Shown piece after piece: positions 5,559-7,457 of a DNA stretch of 7,457 nt (within the stretch, counting starts at the first letter, position 1; every line of letters begins with the position of its first letter). The notes beneath the pieces are model-generated. The model worked only from the letters and a program-made list of their open reading frames with translations. It was not told where the DNA came from and ran no database searches. The stretch spans positions 1-7,457 of the forward strand of contig DBLC01000004.1 in the NCBI GenBank assembly GCA_002297935.1. Direction: 5' to 3'. The stretch comes from Dialister sp. UBA734 (GTDB lineage: Bacteria; Bacillota; Negativicutes; Veillonellales; Dialisteraceae). The position numbers were made by a program, and so were the translations under genes.

Positions 5559-6035
5559 TTGTTTGTTGTTGGGTTTAGGGTTTATGTCCCTAGTTCCTAA
5601 CGATCAAATAGCACAAATACAAAACATCACTGGTTTAAGGTTTAGGGGTTAAGGCGTAAACCTTAAACCAATGCCACTTTGATAAAAGCAAGTTGGTTAA
5701 AAAGAACTCGGAGCATAAACCCTAAACAAATCAATGTCATTAAGTTAAGCAAAATATGGGATGATCCCTTTCGTGGCAAAGTTTCTCAGGTTGCTCAGGA
5801 TTCTCAAGTTTCTCAGGTTCCACGAATGAGATGATAACGCTAGCGTCTATCGGCACATTCGAGGAACCTGAGCAGCCTCAGCAACTTGAGAAACCTGAGT
5901 AACCTTTAATCACAAGCGGAATCATGTTCCTAACTTAATAGCATTGCTAAACCAATAGCATTTTGTATTTGTGCTATTTTGTCATTACAGGACTCGGAAG
6001 ATAAACCTAACAACCAACAACAGACAACCAACAAC
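5544..6035. repeat. Nested long inverted repeat, family A copies 3 and 4
   Basis: Outer arms are exact-period 7-mers: six units from GTTGCTG to GGTTTAT (5544-5585) and their complements from ATAAACC to CAACAAC (6001-6035). The inversion continues inward: GATCAAATAGCACAAATAC (5602-5620) is complementary to 5965-5983 with two mismatches. Copy 3 (5544-5725, forward) is a full family A unit with inner GGTTTAA arms and ACTCGG near its right end; copy 4 is a truncated unit in reverse orientation. The loop between them (about 5726-5930) carries a nonamer-repeat element. Confidence 0.75.
5782..5899. repeat. Nonamer-repeat inverted element
   Basis: Four 9-base units close to TTTCTCAGG (5782-5817) face four complementary units close to AAACCTGAG (5864-5899). 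The loop contains a perfect ACGCTAGCGT palindrome (5837-5846) and CGAATG facing CATTCG. It sits inside the family A inverted repeat, as if inserted there. Unlike every other arm in the window its period is 9, not 7. Confidence 0.7.
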
Positions 6036-6085
6036 AAATTTAAGATAAAATATTCATCTATATGCAAAAATATTCTATTTTCTAC

Positions 6086-6114
6086 TTGCATGTTTATTCT
6101 GATAGCTGTATAAT
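6086..6114 (+). promoter_or_regulatory. Predicted promoter of the amidohydrolase gene
   Basis: TTGCAT (6086-6091) is followed after 17 bases by a perfect TATAAT (6109-6114). This would give a leader of about 130 bases. TGTATAATTATCA over the -10 is loosely like an arginine-repressor (ArgR) site, but the match is weak and not counted as evidence of regulation. Confidence 0.5.
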
Positions 6115-6150
6115 TATCACAATTCAAATCAATCTAATTTCCTTATTTTC

Positions 6151-6227
6151 GTAAGTTTTACCGCATTTATTGTAAAAACAAGTTTACAAAAGAAAAAATT
6201 CAGCTTGTATATACCGCATAAACTTAC
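6151..6227 (+). promoter_or_regulatory. Nested dyads in the amidohydrolase leader
   Basis: A perfect dyad TTGTAAA, six bases, TTTACAA (6170-6189) lies inside a wider one, GTAAGTTTTA (6151-6160) facing TAAACTTAC (6219-6227). TACCGCAT occurs twice in direct orientation beside the outer arms. The dyads end about 13 bases before the ribosome-binding site. This could be a repressor site or an RNA fold. The inner half-site resembles biotin-repressor (BirA) half-sites, but the spacing is much too short. Confidence 0.4.
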
Positions 6228-6253
6228 CAGAAAGAGCATAGAGGTTCACTAGA

Positions 6254-7429
6254 ATGTGTAAAGAAACATTGAAAGCCAAAGTCGAAGAAATCGTTCCAAA
6301 AGCCGTTACATGGCGTCGTCATTTCCACAGCTATCCAGAAGTTTCTGGGGAAGAGGTGAATACATCCAAGTACATCCAGGAAGAACTGACCAAATTGGGA
6401 ATCCCCTTTGAAACCGGATTCTTCCAGAACGCCGTCCTTGGGATCATCAAAGGCGGAAAGCCTGGCAAGACCGTGGCTCTCCGTGCTGACATGGATGCCC
6501 TGCCGGTAACCGAACAAACCGGCCTTCCTTTTGCTTCCAAACACGAAGGGGTCATGCATGCCTGCGGGCACGACAGCCACATGGCGATTCTCCTGGGAGC
6601 CGCCGCTGTACTGAATGAAATGAAAGACGAACTGCACGGCACAGTGAAACTGGTCTTCCAGCCAGCCGAAGAAGAAGCTGCCATCGGCGGTGGACGTCAC
6701 ATTGCCAATAGCGGCAAGCTGGACGATGTTTCTGAAATCTATGGCCTTCACGTATGGCCAGAACTTCCAGTCGGCGTGGTCGGTTTGAAACCGGGCAACC
6801 TGATGGCCGCTTCCGATCGTTTCTACGTTCACGTGAAAGGGAAATCCACCCATGCTGCCCAGCCGCACAATGGCACCGATGCCTTGGTGGCAGCCGCTCA
6901 TTTCATCATCGACGTGCAGTCCCTGATTTCCCGTGAAATGAATCCGATGGAAAATGTGGTCTGCACCATCGGCCTCATGAATGCCGGCACCCGTTACAAC
7001 GTAGGTGTAGAAGACGCATACCTGGAGGGCACCGTCCGAACCTACACCCCGGCTCTTCGTGACAAGATGGAACAGCGACTGGGAGAAATCCTTAAAGGCT
7101 TGGATGTGATGTTCCACACCCATTCCGAATTGAACTACGTCCGTGGTCACAGTGCTACCATCAACACACCGGAAAAAATTAAATTCCTGCAGGAGATCGG
7201 AAAAGAATACTTGGGCGAAGAACACATCACCCAACCGGAATTCCCCTCCATGTGTGCAGAAGATTTCTCTTCTTACCTGGAAAAATTCCCCGGTGCCTTC
7301 ATGTGGCTCGGCACTGGTAAACCAGGCACCCCAGCCCTGCACAACGCCAGCTTCGCCATCGACGAATCCATCCTGCCCCTGGGCATCACCATGGAAGCCG
7401 CAGCGGTTGTTGAAGCACTGAAGAAATAA
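6254..7429 (+). CDS. M20-family amidohydrolase (hippurate hydrolase / N-acyl amino acid deacylase type)
   Basis: A cytoplasmic metal-dependent enzyme that removes acyl groups from amino acids or peptides. Within the M20D subfamily are hippurate hydrolases, aminoacylases, IAA-amino acid hydrolases and N-acetyl-diaminopimelate deacetylase; sequence alone does not decide between them. The 391 residues show RRHFHSYPEVSGEE (21-34), LRADMDALPV (76-85), the metal motif HACGHD (102-107, with Cys104 and His106), FQPAEEE (135-141, with the catalytic Glu and a metal-binding Glu), GLHVWP (164-169), the lid-domain motif THAAQPHNGTDA (199-210), AEDFS (335-339) and LHN (362-364) with the last metal His. All expected ligands are present and length is typical. 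ATG at 6254 follows AGAGG by nine bases, a slightly long spacing. The gene is transcribed away from the receptor and appears alone; no terminator is seen in the 28 bases left. Confidence 0.93.
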   Translation: MCKETLKAKVEEIVPKAVTWRRHFHSYPEVSGEEVNTSKYIQEELTKLGIPFETGFFQNAVLGIIKGGKPGKTVALRADMDALPVTEQTGLPFASKHEGVMHACGHDSHMAILLGAAAVLNEMKDELHGTVKLVFQPAEEEAAIGGGRHIANSGKLDDVSEIYGLHVWPELPVGVVGLKPGNLMAASDRFYVHVKGKSTHAAQPHNGTDALVAAAHFIIDVQSLISREMNPMENVVCTIGLMNAGTRYNVGVEDAYLEGTVRTYTPALRDKMEQRLGEILKGLDVMFHTHSELNYVRGHSATINTPEKIKFLQEIGKEYLGEEHITQPEFPSMCAEDFSSYLEKFPGAFMWLGTGKPGTPALHNASFAIDESILPLGITMEAAAVVEALKK

Positions 7430-7439
7430 ACACTTAATA

Positions 7440-7457
7440 GTGCGTAATGCGAAGTGC
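7440..7457 (+). repeat. Start of another heptad arm at the window edge
   Basis: GTGCGTA, ATGCGAA and the first four bases of a third unit begin 10 bases after the amidohydrolase stop codon. The unit is the same as in the left arm at 3193-3220, so a further double-hairpin element probably follows outside the window. Confidence 0.65.

Larger units (their letters stand above)
5536..6253. other. Divergent gene-free region between receptor and amidohydrolase genes
   Basis: Counting from the receptor start, the two divergent genes are 830 bases apart. The region holds the receptor promoter, a nested inverted repeat (5544-6035) with a second repeat inside it (5782-5899), and then AT-rich DNA with the amidohydrolase promoter and leader (6086-6253). 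The small minus-strand open frame at 5930-6127 spans a repeat boundary and lacks family features. Confidence 0.75.

Noticed and set aside
5930..6127. 65-codon minus-strand frame with a hydrophobic stretch
   Set aside because: The hydrophobic part (LLLVVCCWLLGL) is the translation of the GTTGTTG heptads, and the rest covers the amidohydrolase promoter.
6170..6189. BirA (biotin repressor) operator
   Set aside because: The half-sites fit TTGTAAA/TTTACAA, but known BirA sites have about 14-16 bases between halves, against six here, and the gene has no link to biotin.
6224..7342. Open frame of 372 codons on the minus strand opposite the amidohydrolase gene
   Set aside because: Antisense shadow of a gene with strong codon bias; low-complexity His/Phe/Gly-rich translation and no recognisable domain.

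Overview
The window looks like chromosomal DNA of a diderm (Gram-negative-walled) Firmicute, most likely a Negativicutes member; Acidaminococcus, Phascolarctobacterium or Megasphaera-like genera would fit. This is inferred from a Bacillus-type CshA RNA helicase lying next to a TonB-dependent outer-membrane receptor with a signal peptide, a pairing that points to a Firmicute with an outer membrane. No rRNA, tRNA, CRISPR array or transposase was seen.

Layout: bases 2-100 may hold the last 32 codons of an unidentified gene. Bases 101-1083 are gene-free and packed with repeats. A CshA-type DEAD-box RNA helicase runs on the minus strand (1140-2684) and ends in a clear intrinsic terminator (1084-1127). 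The gap 2685-3404 holds three repeat elements and, on the minus strand, a compact promoter-to-terminator unit (3063-3181) that looks like a small RNA or an attenuated leader of the helicase gene. A TonB-dependent receptor fills 3405-5423 on the minus strand. The divergent gap 5424-6253 contains its promoter with a weak Fur-like site, a nested inverted repeat of about 490 bp, and the promoter and structured leader of an M20-family amidohydrolase (6254-7429, plus strand). The last 18 bases begin another repeat.

The three complete genes do not form an operon and share no obvious pathway: RNA remodelling, outer-membrane uptake of a metal chelate or cobalamin-like ligand, and hydrolysis of N-acyl amino acids or peptides. 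More than a third of the window is non-coding.

The most striking feature is that non-coding DNA. Every intergenic region is built from hairpins whose two arms are short tandem repeats, nearly always of period 7, but with a different repeat sequence in each hairpin. At least two recurrent element families are carried inside such arms. This resembles the heptanucleotide STRR repeats of cyanobacteria in organisation and is the best candidate here for something poorly described.
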